Shown here: in pieces, positions 1 through 6,277 of the stretch
Position numbering within the stretch: the stretch's first letter is position 1
How the letters are laid out: the number at the start of each line of letters is the position of its first letter
NCBI GenBank assembly: GCA_003488105.1
Contig: DNMS01000162.1
Location: 8,116-14,547 of the forward strand
Direction of reading: 5' to 3'
Origin: Rhodospirillaceae bacterium
Lineage (GTDB): Bacteria > Pseudomonadota > Alphaproteobacteria > Rhodospirillales_A > Casp-alpha2
Length of the DNA: 6,432 nt
Position numbers and translations under genes: made by a program
Notes under the pieces: generated by a model
Seen by the model: only the letters and a program-made list of their open reading frames with translations
Told to the model about the DNA's origin: nothing
Databases searched by the model: none

Positions 1-178
1 CATCTGATCCTGCTGCATCAATAGGCGCCGCGGCCCGTGGTCCGGAAGCGGACGCGAATAAAATACGGTTCGGACCTCCTCATCCCCATTCCCTGGACGT
101 CACATAAATACGAGTAAGAATTAATCGCGTTAAAAACGGTGGAATGCCGGATGCGCGGGGACCAAGAGGGGAATGGGT
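1..178 (+). other. Leader region upstream of the siderophore receptor gene
   Basis: No convincing gene is seen here. In frame 1 seven codons end in TAG at 22-24, which might be the last residues of an upstream gene, but seven residues cannot be identified. An inverted repeat GTCCG/CGGAC lies at 40-44 and 49-53, and a second copy of CGGACC at 71-76 could pair with GGTCCG at 39-44. From about 100 the sequence becomes AT-rich (ATAAATACG, AAGAATTAAT), as expected of a promoter. A weak sigma-70-like pair is TGGACG (94-99) and AAGAAT (116-121), 16 bases apart. TAAAT (105-109) followed by CGT (128-130) loosely resembles an iron-starvation sigma promoter, but the 18-base spacing is long. I see no Fur box like the one at 5581. 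Promoter identity is therefore open; direct control by an ECF sigma factor would fit the absence of a Fur box. Confidence 0.3.
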
Positions 179-2635
179 ATGACGCCGATCAGAAACCGGA
201 TGAGCAACCGCGCGCAGGCAAGTGGCCTGTGCGGATTAATGCGGGGGCTGCTGGCCGGAACGGCCCTGGCCGGGGCGCTGGTCGTGACGCTGCCGGGCGT
301 GGCGGAGGCGGCACCGGCTTCCGAAACGGTCCTTCAGGCCCAGGCGGCGGAACCCCGCGCCTACGACATTCCCACCGGCCCCCTGGCCCCGGCCCTCAAC
401 CGGTTTGCCGACGAAAGCGGCCTGCAGCTTGTCTATGGCGCTGAACTGGCGGCGGGCCTCAGCACGGGGGGCCTGAAAGGGAAATTCACAGCTGAGGAAG
501 GGTTGCGCCGCCTGCTAGCGGGGACAGGCGTGACCTGGACCTTCGCCGGGAAAAATTCGGTGACCTTGAGCAAATCTCAGACGGGCGGCCCCCTGATGCT
601 GGACACGGTCTCGGTCATGGGCACCAAGCAATCACGCTACAACAGCCGCCATGCGGAAACGGGCACCCGGTTCGACAAGGATCTGATCGATATCCCGCGC
701 ACCATCGATATCATCCCGGAACAGCTACTTCTCGACCAGCACGCCCGGGAAATGGAGGACGTCTACAAGCTGTCGCCCAACACGGTCAGCGCCGATGGGT
801 TCGGTGGCACGCGCGAGGACTACATCATTCGCGGCTTTCGGCGAGACGACGACATCTATCGTAATGGCGTGCGTTTGAAGACCAGCGGGCGGTTCGATCC
901 GGCGACGGTGGACAGCATCCAGATCATGAAGGGGCCTGTCGCCGATATCGGGCAGATGACGCCGGGTGGTCTGGTGAACGTGGTTACGAAGAAACCGCAG
1001 TTCGAGACCGAGCATCACGTAGAGGTGAATTTTGACGAAGACGGTGAGCGGAACATGACGTTCGATGCCACCGGCGCCATTGGCGACAGTGAGAACTTTG
1101 CCTATCGAATCACGACATCGGGTGATCAAGGCGAAACATTTCGACAGAATTCCAAGGTCGAACGTCAATTCCTGTCGACGTCGTTCTTATGGGTGGGCGA
1201 CAGCGGCGCGACCGCGCGGGTCAACCATGAGGTCACCAACGATGACCGCACCATGGACCGTGGTTTGCCCACGGTCGCCGGGAACGGCAGCACGCGATTG
1301 ATCGCGGAGGTGCCGACGGATACGGCCTACCACCCGGACTTCGTTGACCGTCAGGCGATCTACCATATTTTCGAATTCGACGGCGCCGTGCCTTTGGGGG
1401 ACAGCCCATGGTCGCTGGAAAACAAGGTCGCCTATTACACGGAAAAGGCACAGGACGTATACGTTGAGATTCGCAGCATCGCCGCCGATGGAACCTTGAC
1501 CCGGCGGGTTCAAGGCAACGACGACCGCAACCTGCAGACATTGTTCGGTCGCCTGCAGGCGCGCGGAAAATTCGACGATCTGGTCATGCCGATGGAACTC
1601 GTCGCCGGGATTGAATATCACCAACAGGATCATGATTGGAAAAACTACGCCGGCTCGAACCAAGTCGGCGGCACAGTCATCAATCCGACACCGGAGATAT
1701 TGATCGATGATTCCGGAAACCCGTCATCCCTGCAGTTCACCGATCTGTCGCAGAAATCATACGGTCCCTACGTCGCCACCGACGTCGAGGTCTTGCCGAC
1801 GGTCAATCTGACGGCGGGCCTGCGTTACGAGTTCTACAACGGCGACTTTTACCGCAAGAACCTTCTGACCAGCGCGATCACGACCGCGGAACAGCCGCGC
1901 GACGCAAAACTGACGAAAACGGCGGGTCTCGTCTGGAAGCCGGTCGAGACCGTCGCTCTCTACGCCAATTACGCCGATACCTTCACGGCGCAGGGCATTT
2001 CCTCGGGCAACGAAAGCGTTTTGGTGCTGGAACCGGAACAAGGGCGCCAATACGAAGCCGGGGTGAAATGGAACGCCCTGGGCGGCAAGCTTTTGCTGAA
2101 CGCCGCCGTGTTCGACATCAAGAAGGAAAACGTGGTCGAGACCGTGAACGGCGAGCCGCAATTGGTGGGTGAGGTCAACACCAGCGGGGTCGAGGTTTCC
2201 GGGGTCGGCAATCCGATGCCGGGCTGGTACATCCGCGGCGGGCTCGGTTTCCTCAAGGCCGATATCACGTCGACCAATACGGCGAGCGACGGCAATCGCC
2301 CGCGCGGCGTACCCAAGGTCACGGCCAGCCTGTGGACCAGTTACGAATTCACCGATACGAACAGCCATCTTGACGGTTTGGGTGTCGGTGGTGGCGTGAC
2401 CTATGTCGGAACCCGGTTCGGCGACGACGCCCATACCTACAAATTGGGACAGTATGTGCTGTTCGATGTGGGGGTTTGGTACTACCTGCCCGTGGGCAAG
2501 GAAAAGCGCCTGCGCTTCGATCTGGGGGTGAAGAACATCACCGACGAAACCTATTACACGGCGTCCGGGGGCAACTTCCGCATCAACGCCGGGACGCCAC
2601 GTACCGTGTTCGGCGGCATCCGTCTGGAGTTTTAA
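179..2635 (+). CDS. TonB-dependent siderophore receptor with STN signalling domain
   Basis: This is an outer-membrane transporter that imports a ferric siderophore using TonB-ExbBD energy, and it can probably also signal to a FecR-type regulator. In the 818-residue product, residues 1-44 form a long signal peptide with a hydrophobic core and an A-E-A cleavage motif. Residues about 59-130 are a secretin/TonB short N-terminal (STN) domain beginning RAYDIPTGPL. A TonB box, DTVSV, is at 142-146. The plug covers about 163-273 and contains YIIRGF and a KGP...TPGGLVNVVTKKP signature. The remainder is a beta-barrel ending in a typical terminal Phe (GGIRLEF). The ATG at 179 is chosen because GAGGGG (166-171) lies 7 bases before it. 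The in-frame ATG at 173 is too close to that site, and the one at 200 has no clear site. Full-length FpvA/FecA-type transducers are about this size. The sequence does not reveal the substrate. The downstream membrane cassette supports siderophore use. Codon composition in the barrel is visibly less GC-rich than at the 5' end. Confidence 0.95.
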   Translation: MTPIRNRMSNRAQASGLCGLMRGLLAGTALAGALVVTLPGVAEAAPASETVLQAQAAEPRAYDIPTGPLAPALNRFADESGLQLVYGAELAAGLSTGGLKGKFTAEEGLRRLLAGTGVTWTFAGKNSVTLSKSQTGGPLMLDTVSVMGTKQSRYNSRHAETGTRFDKDLIDIPRTIDIIPEQLLLDQHAREMEDVYKLSPNTVSADGFGGTREDYIIRGFRRDDDIYRNGVRLKTSGRFDPATVDSIQIMKGPVADIGQMTPGGLVNVVTKKPQFETEHHVEVNFDEDGERNMTFDATGAIGDSENFAYRITTSGDQGETFRQNSKVERQFLSTSFLWVGDSGATARVNHEVTNDDRTMDRGLPTVAGNGSTRLIAEVPTDTAYHPDFVDRQAIYHIFEFDGAVPLGDSPWSLENKVAYYTEKAQDVYVEIRSIAADGTLTRRVQGNDDRNLQTLFGRLQARGKFDDLVMPMELVAGIEYHQQDHDWKNYAGSNQVGGTVINPTPEILIDDSGNPSSLQFTDLSQKSYGPYVATDVEVLPTVNLTAGLRYEFYNGDFYRKNLLTSAITTAEQPRDAKLTKTAGLVWKPVETVALYANYADTFTAQGISSGNESVLVLEPEQGRQYEAGVKWNALGGKLLLNAAVFDIKKENVVETVNGEPQLVGEVNTSGVEVSGVGNPMPGWYIRGGLGFLKADITSTNTASDGNRPRGVPKVTASLWTSYEFTDTNSHLDGLGVGGGVTYVGTRFGDDAHTYKLGQYVLFDVGVWYYLPVGKEKRLRFDLGVKNITDETYYTASGGNFRINAGTPRTVFGGIRLEF

Positions 2636-2701
2636 GGAGGGGTGGGAAGAATTTATTCGTGTCCAGAGCGCGAATTATCCCCGCCCGTTCGTCATATAGT
2701 C

Positions 2702-2998
2702 ATGAGCGTGACATCCCGAACGCGGGCGGCGGTATCGCCCCTTGAGATCATCCAGCGCACGGTTGCGGCCGCCGTGGGCGGCTATGGCCTGGCTTGGGCG
2801 GCATCGGTGCTCATGGCCCGGGGTCTGCCGTTGAGCCGCTACGAAGCGATGCAATGGGCCGTTCTGGCCAGTTTCCTTATCTATCTCTGCGTGATTCTCT
2901 GGGCCTTCCGCGCCCGGCCGCTGACCCGCATGTGGGGGGGCATTCTGGCCCCGGCGGCGGTCTGTGCCGGGCTTGCCTGGTGGGTGGGGCCGACATGA
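2702..2998 (+). CDS. DUF3649 small inner-membrane protein (iron-uptake associated)
   Basis: This 98-residue protein has about three predicted membrane segments, near residues 18-38, 49-69 and 77-95. It contains the pattern GGYGLAW...LPLSRYEAM...ASFLIYLCVILWAF, which I recognise as DUF3649. That family is commonly encoded beside PepSY membrane proteins and TonB siderophore receptors. Its biochemical role is not established; an accessory subunit of the neighbouring reductase is an inference from context. The start is uncertain. The ATG at 2702 gives a normal family length but has no good Shine-Dalgarno sequence. A GTG at 2642 would add 20 polar residues and sits only one base after the AAGGAGG at 2634-2640, which is too close. 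The gene lies 66 bases after the receptor stop, and its TGA overlaps the start of the PepSY gene (ATGA), implying translational coupling. Family assignment is likely and function is unknown. Confidence 0.82.
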   Translation: MSVTSRTRAAVSPLEIIQRTVAAAVGGYGLAWAASVLMARGLPLSRYEAMQWAVLASFLIYLCVILWAFRARPLTRMWGGILAPAAVCAGLAWWVGPT

Positions 2999-4578
2999 AG
3001 GAAGGGTTCCGCCAATCCATGTCCTGGCTCCATACCTGGGGCGGGCTGCTCATGGGCTGGATCCTGTTCTTCGTGTTCCTGACCGGCACGGCGGGCTATG
3101 TGGAGGCCGAACTGGACCGCTGGATGCGCCCGGAAAAGCCCCTGGTGGCGGCGGAGGTCGCGCAGGCGGACGCCCTGGCCCTGGGCCTCAGATTCGTGCA
3201 GGAGAAAATGCCGGACGCCCGGCGCTGGCTCGTATCCCCGCCAGGCGGACGCGAACAGCCGGAACTGCGGTATTTCGTCGAAGGTTATCCCGAAACCGAG
3301 GGCGCGCCCGGCAAACGACAGAGCGGGTTCCTCGATCCGGAAACCGGGGAAAAGGTCGCATACCGGGCCACGGGCGGGGGCCGGTTGCTCTACCGCATGC
3401 ATTACCGGCTCCACTACATCCCGACGACGGCGGGGGAATGGATCGTCGGGTTCTGCGCCATGGTCATGTTCGCGGCCCTGGTCACCGGCGTCATCATCCA
3501 TGCCCGCATCTTCAAGGACTTTTTCACCTTCCGGCCCGGCACCGGGCACCGCAACTGGCTCGACGCCCACAACCTGCTCGGCGTGCTGTCCCTGCCGTTC
3601 CATTTGATGATCACCTACTCGGGGCTGCTGTTCATCTGTTACCTCTACATGGCGCCGGTGATCGCGTCTGAATACGGCTGGGGCGAAGACAACCGCCGCG
3701 CGTTCACGGACATCATGTTCAGCGGCCGGCCGTTCGACCGGAACACGGAACGGGCGGCCCCGGCGCCGTTGGCGCCACTCGGCCCCATGCTGGCCGAGGC
3801 GGATCGTATTTGGGGGCCCGGCAACATCGGTTTCGTGGACATCACGCGGCCCGGCACGGTCGCGGCCCGGGTCCGCATTCTCGAGGGCACGCGCCGTGTC
3901 TCGGGGGATCGGGCGGAAGTGCTGTTCAACGGGGCGACGGGGGCCGTGATCGACGCGCCCGCCGTCAATCCCGCTCCCCGGATCGTGAGCGAGACGTTGC
4001 TGGCCCTGCACGAAGGTCTGTTCGCCGGGCCGGTGCTGCGCTGGCTTTATTTTCTTACAGGTCTGGTCGGCACGGCGATGATCGGTTCGGGATTGATCCT
4101 GTGGACCAAGAAGCGGCGGGCGCGCCTGGAAGGGCGCCTGGGCTTCGCCCTGGTCGAACGCCTGAACGTGGCAACCGTTTGCGGCCTGCCCACGGCCGTC
4201 GCCGCCTATCTTTGGGCCAATCGTCTGGTGCCGGTCGATATCGCCGGGCGCGCGGCCTGGGAGGCGAATGTCATGTTCCTGACCTGGGCGGCCCTGGCCG
4301 TTCACGCGGCCCTGCGCCCCGCCGCCCGCGCCTGGGCCGAACAATGCTGGATCGCCGCCGCCGCCTTCGGCCTGGTTCCCCTGGTCAATGCGCTGACGAC
4401 CGACCGGCACCTGGGGGCAAGCCTGCCCGCGGGGCAATGGGAGCTTGCCGCCGTCGATCTGACCTGCCTGGCCTTCGGTCTTGGTTTCATCGTCGCGGCC
4501 CGGATCGCCGCCCGCGGCCATCAGCGTGCGGTCCAGGCGAAAGAGGTTTCTCCCACCGTGCAGGAGGCGGCAGAATGA
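2995..4578 (+). CDS. PepSY transmembrane protein, probable ferrisiderophore reductase
   Basis: This 527-residue inner-membrane protein is of the PepSY_TM family (COG3182 type). Characterised relatives such as FoxB bind haem and are implicated in reducing ferric siderophores at the periplasmic face so that iron is released. It opens with the family hallmark WLHTWGGLLMGWILFFVFLTG (His13 in segment 1). A soluble domain of about 110 residues follows, containing GFLDPETGE, and then YRMHYRLHY (His136, His140) just before a segment at about 148-170 that ends in His169. Next comes HRNWLDAHNLLG (His185, His192) and a segment at about 194-220 with His203. A second soluble domain runs to about 330, and LLALHEGLF (His339) precedes the segment at about 350-370. 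Several of these His residues are candidate haem ligands. Four further hydrophobic segments, to about residue 502, make it longer than short FoxB-type proteins. The start is set by the ATGA overlap with DUF3649 and by GGTGGGG at 2984-2990 upstream. Reductase activity is inferred from family and neighbours. Confidence 0.9.
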   Translation: MKEGFRQSMSWLHTWGGLLMGWILFFVFLTGTAGYVEAELDRWMRPEKPLVAAEVAQADALALGLRFVQEKMPDARRWLVSPPGGREQPELRYFVEGYPETEGAPGKRQSGFLDPETGEKVAYRATGGGRLLYRMHYRLHYIPTTAGEWIVGFCAMVMFAALVTGVIIHARIFKDFFTFRPGTGHRNWLDAHNLLGVLSLPFHLMITYSGLLFICYLYMAPVIASEYGWGEDNRRAFTDIMFSGRPFDRNTERAAPAPLAPLGPMLAEADRIWGPGNIGFVDITRPGTVAARVRILEGTRRVSGDRAEVLFNGATGAVIDAPAVNPAPRIVSETLLALHEGLFAGPVLRWLYFLTGLVGTAMIGSGLILWTKKRRARLEGRLGFALVERLNVATVCGLPTAVAAYLWANRLVPVDIAGRAAWEANVMFLTWAALAVHAALRPAARAWAEQCWIAAAAFGLVPLVNALTTDRHLGASLPAGQWELAAVDLTCLAFGLGFIVAARIAARGHQRAVQAKEVSPTVQEAAE

Positions 4579-4856
4579 TCGTTCTCGCTTTCTTTCTGTC
4601 CTTCGCCGCCTGGACGGCGTTGGCCTTCGCCATGAACCGCCACCGCCGCGACATGGGTTGGGTGCGGGCCACGCCGGTGCAACGGATCATGCTGCGGGTT
4701 GCCGGCGGCGGTCTGCTGGCAGCGTCGCTCTGGGCCTGCGCCGGGCATTGGGGATGGTCCATGGGCACGGTCGCCTGGTTCGGCGTGATGACGGCTTCCG
4801 CGCTCAGCCTGGTGCTGGCCCTGGCGTTCCGGCCGCGGACCCGGCGCGCGTCCTAG
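4575..4856 (+). CDS. DUF3325 small inner-membrane protein
   Basis: This 93-residue protein has about three hydrophobic segments, near residues 3-19, 41-58 and 63-85. A basic MNRHRRDMGW loop separates the first two, and the C-terminus is basic (RPRTRRAS). The pattern of Ala/Leu-rich helices, a basic loop, then GHWGWSMGTVAWFG matches the DUF3325 family as I recall it. That family accompanies PepSY and DUF3649 proteins in siderophore loci. No catalytic motif is visible. A role as a partner subunit or assembly factor for the PepSY protein is an inference. The start is well supported: AGGAGG at 4562-4567 lies 7 bases before the ATG, which overlaps the PepSY stop codon as ATGA. It is the last member of the tightly coupled cassette, and no clear terminator follows it. 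Confidence 0.85.
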   Translation: MIVLAFFLSFAAWTALAFAMNRHRRDMGWVRATPVQRIMLRVAGGGLLAASLWACAGHWGWSMGTVAWFGVMTASALSLVLALAFRPRTRRAS

Positions 4857-4868
4857 ACGCGGTGTCCA

Positions 4869-4897
4869 TTGCCGGATCGAAGCGTCGTTCCTATATC
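4869..4897 (+). promoter_or_regulatory. Candidate sigma-70-type promoter for the lipoprotein gene
   Basis: TTGCCG at 4869-4874 and TATATC at 4892-4897 are separated by exactly 17 bases. Each matches the -35/-10 consensus at four of six positions. The -10 element ends 33 bases before the ATG at 4931, leaving a short leader with GGGAGGA at 4920-4926. This would allow the lipoprotein to be expressed separately from the siderophore cassette. The match is moderate and could be chance; read-through from upstream is equally possible because no terminator is evident between 4857 and 4868. Confidence 0.35.
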
Positions 4898-4930
4898 AAA
4901 GAAACGCGTCATTGCCCGTGGGAGGATGTC

Positions 4931-5533
4931 ATGCATGGGCCCCGCAATCGCGGTTTCCTTTATGTCCTGTTGGCGGCGGTCCTTGGATTGGCCGCCTGCA
5001 CCACGCCGACGCCTTACGGCCCCGCATCCGGCGCCGACGGCGCGCGGGGGCACGGCTATTGGGAGCAGGGTCTGGAGGATGACCGTGTTCGCGTGACCTT
5101 TTCCGGCAATACGGTGACGCCGCGCGAGACGGTGGAAAATTATCTGCTGTACCGCGCAGCCGAGATCACCCTGGCCCGGGGTCGCGACCATTTCGTCGTC
5201 GCCGACCGGGGCACGGATAAGACCACCGTCTATCACACCAGTTACGATTACGACGGTCCCTTCGGGTTCGGATTCGGGCCGAGCTTCGGGTTCTATGGCC
5301 CCGGGCGGGCCTGGTGCTGCGATCTTTACGGGTATGGCGCGTCTTTCCGGAATTCCTACGGTTATTTCGGCGGCCAGGCCGAGGCCACGTCCTGGCCCGT
5401 CGACCGCTATACGGCCCATGCCGAGGTGGTCCTGGGCCGCGGGCCCAAACCTGACGGCGCTGATGCCTATGACGCGCGGGCGGTCATCGCCCGGCTGGCG
5501 CCTGCGATTGCCCGCGATAAGGGCCGGCCATAA
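4931..5533 (+). CDS. CC0125/CC1285-family lipoprotein
   Basis: This is a predicted lipoprotein of 200 residues. A short basic start is followed by a hydrophobic segment and a lipobox ending LAAC at Cys23, so the mature protein should be lipid-anchored. After a low-complexity linker (24-42) comes a conserved-looking block, DRVRVTFSGNTVTPRETVENYLLYRAAE (about 51-78), then HFVVADRGTDKTT (87-99). I recognise this arrangement as the CC0125/CC1285 family known mainly from alphaproteobacteria. Its function is unknown. Residues about 106-148 are rich in Gly, Phe and Tyr (GPFGFGFGPSFGFYGPG) and include a vicinal Cys129-Cys130 pair. The C-terminal part (160-195) carries a YTAHAEVVLGRG segment. The start is the ATG preceded by GGGAGGA at 4920-4926; earlier codons in this frame lack a comparable site. 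It sits between the siderophore cassette and the sigma factor. Any role in iron uptake is only suggested by position. Confidence 0.85.
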   Translation: MHGPRNRGFLYVLLAAVLGLAACTTPTPYGPASGADGARGHGYWEQGLEDDRVRVTFSGNTVTPRETVENYLLYRAAEITLARGRDHFVVADRGTDKTTVYHTSYDYDGPFGFGFGPSFGFYGPGRAWCCDLYGYGASFRNSYGYFGGQAEATSWPVDRYTAHAEVVLGRGPKPDGADAYDARAVIARLAPAIARDKGRP

Positions 5534-5562
5534 CCGGCGGCATCTGTTGTCTTTTTGGACAA
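5523..5562 (+). terminator. Weak terminator-like hairpins after the lipoprotein gene
   Basis: GCCGG (5523-5527) can pair with CCGGC (5534-5538) around the lipoprotein stop codon. A second small hairpin pairs TTGTC (5547-5551) with GACAA (5558-5562), with the five-T run in its loop. Neither has the usual arrangement of a long GC stem directly followed by T residues, so termination here is only possible. The lipoprotein and sigma genes may or may not share a transcript. Confidence 0.2.
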
Positions 5563-5580
5563 TCCAAGATACATAGCTAT

Positions 5581-5595
5581 TGAGAATCATTCTCA
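5581..5595 (+). promoter_or_regulatory. Fur box upstream of the ECF sigma gene
   Basis: The sequence TGAGAATCATTCTCA is an exact 7-1-7 inverted repeat. It matches the classical Fur core TGATAATCATTATCA at 13 of 15 positions. It lies 55 bases before the sigma factor ATG, in an AT-rich stretch that stands out from the GC-rich surroundings. A possible -35 (TGGACA, 5556-5561) and weak -10 (TATTGA, 5578-5583, 16 bases apart) would place the box over the -10 element and the start of transcription, where iron-loaded Fur would block RNA polymerase. The promoter elements are tentative; the box itself is strong. By inference the sigma factor, and perhaps the FecR gene, is made when iron is low. Confidence 0.85.
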
Positions 5596-5650
5596 TTTTT
5601 AGGCGCAACGATGCGCCGCTCATCTCGACGGATTGACCGGGCGCCCGTCC

Positions 5651-6151
5651 ATGCCGAACAACCCCAATTTCCTGGCCGTATACGTAAGCCATCGGGGCGA
5701 TCTGGTGAACTACGCCAGTCGGCTTCTGGGCGATCGGGCGCGGGCCGAGGACGTGGTCCAGGAAGCCTATATCCGCTTCAATTCCGCCGCGTCGGGCAGC
5801 ATCCTGGAAGAACCATTGGCCTATCTGTACCGCATCGTGCGCAACCTGGCGTTCGACAGCACGCGCCGGACATCGGCCGAGGCCCGGCGCGACAAGGCCC
5901 ATGAACTGTCCCTCGCGGAGGCCCCCGCCGTGCCCTCGCCCGAGGACACGGCGTTCTACCGCGACGAGCTTCGCCGGGTGCGGGACGCCCTGGACGAACT
6001 GCCCGACGGTCAACGCCGGGCCTTCGAATTGCACCGGCTCGGCGACTTTACCTTTCAGGAAATCGCCAGGCGGCTCGGCGTGTCGACGGCCACGGCGGCG
6101 CGCTGGACGCAGCAGGCGCATCTGCACATCACCAAGCGGTTGCGGACGTGA
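5651..6151 (+). CDS. FecI-type ECF RNA polymerase sigma factor
   Basis: This 166-residue extracytoplasmic-function sigma factor should direct RNA polymerase to a small set of iron-transport promoters. Region 2 spans about residues 7-73, with the characteristic AEDVVQEAYIRF (32-43) and PLAYLYRIVRNLAFDSTRR (55-73). After a linker with PSPEDTAFYRDELRRV, region 4 covers about 110-164, with LDELPDGQRRAFELHRL (114-130) and a helix-turn-helix at TFQEIARRLGVSTATAARW (134-152). Length and domain order fit FecI-like factors. The recognition-helix side (TATAARWTQQAHLHI) reads a little differently from the FecI proteins I know, which may reflect its own promoter preference. The ATG at 5651 is chosen because MPNNPNFLAVY begins like family members. 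A TTG at 5633 would add six residues, and neither start has a strong Shine-Dalgarno sequence. A Fur box lies upstream and a FecR gene downstream. Confidence 0.93.
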   Translation: MPNNPNFLAVYVSHRGDLVNYASRLLGDRARAEDVVQEAYIRFNSAASGSILEEPLAYLYRIVRNLAFDSTRRTSAEARRDKAHELSLAEAPAVPSPEDTAFYRDELRRVRDALDELPDGQRRAFELHRLGDFTFQEIARRLGVSTATAARWTQQAHLHITKRLRT

Positions 6152-6233
6152 CCAGTTCAACCGATGGCGACGGGGGGCGAGAAATCGGCTGTCGGCAAAC
6201 GTCATATCAATGATGCCATGTCTTACGCCTAGT

Positions 6234-6250
6234 CGGCACCCCCGGTGCCG
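6234..6250 (+). other. Hairpin between the sigma factor and fecR-like genes
   Basis: CGGCACC (6234-6240) and GGTGCCG (6244-6250) form a perfect 7-bp GC-rich stem with a CCC loop. It lies 82 bases after the sigma stop and 27 bases before the FecR-like ATG. No T-run follows, so it is not a standard intrinsic terminator. It could stabilise the upstream message, lower expression of the downstream gene, or mark an operator. The rest of the gap (6152-6233 and 6251-6277) shows nothing else I can name apart from a purine-rich ribosome-binding stretch (AAGAGAG, about 6267-6273). Confidence 0.5.
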
Positions 6251-6277
6251 CTTGCGGACGCAGATCAAGAGAGACCT

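Noticed and set aside
1..24. Seven-codon tail ending in TAG as the end of an upstream gene
   Set aside because: It is too short to identify or to separate from chance, and it is noted only within the leader description.
121..135. TTAATCGCGTTAA as an operator palindrome
   Set aside because: Only the outer four bases on each side pair; the centre does not, so the symmetry is weak in an AT-rich leader.
139..444. Open frame of 101 codons overlapping the receptor start
   Set aside because: Its sequence is Gly/Arg/Pro-rich and it lies over the receptor signal peptide and STN region in another frame.
2794..2994. N-terminal extension of the PepSY frame by 67 codons
   Set aside because: It overlaps the DUF3649 gene, reads as Gly/Pro-rich nonsense, and the hallmark N-terminus WLHTWGG lies directly after the ATG at 2995.
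2881..4521. Open frame of 546 codons on the minus strand opposite the PepSY gene
   Set aside because: It has low-complexity, charged composition (His, Gln, Arg, Gly) and no membrane or domain pattern, while the + strand frame has a clear family match.
3810..4574. Upstream extension of the DUF3325 frame by 255 codons
   Set aside because: It lies wholly inside the PepSY gene and is Arg/Gly-rich; the ATG at 4575 has an ideal AGGAGG site.
4481..4930. Upstream extension of the lipoprotein frame by 150 codons
   Set aside because: It would bury the signal peptide and lipobox in the middle of the protein and it overlaps two supported genes.
5611..5904. Open frame of 97 codons from the ATG at 5611, just downstream of the Fur box
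   Set aside because: It overlaps the sigma gene in another frame and has an Arg/Gly-rich translation with no domain. It was worth checking because its ATG is the first after the Fur box.
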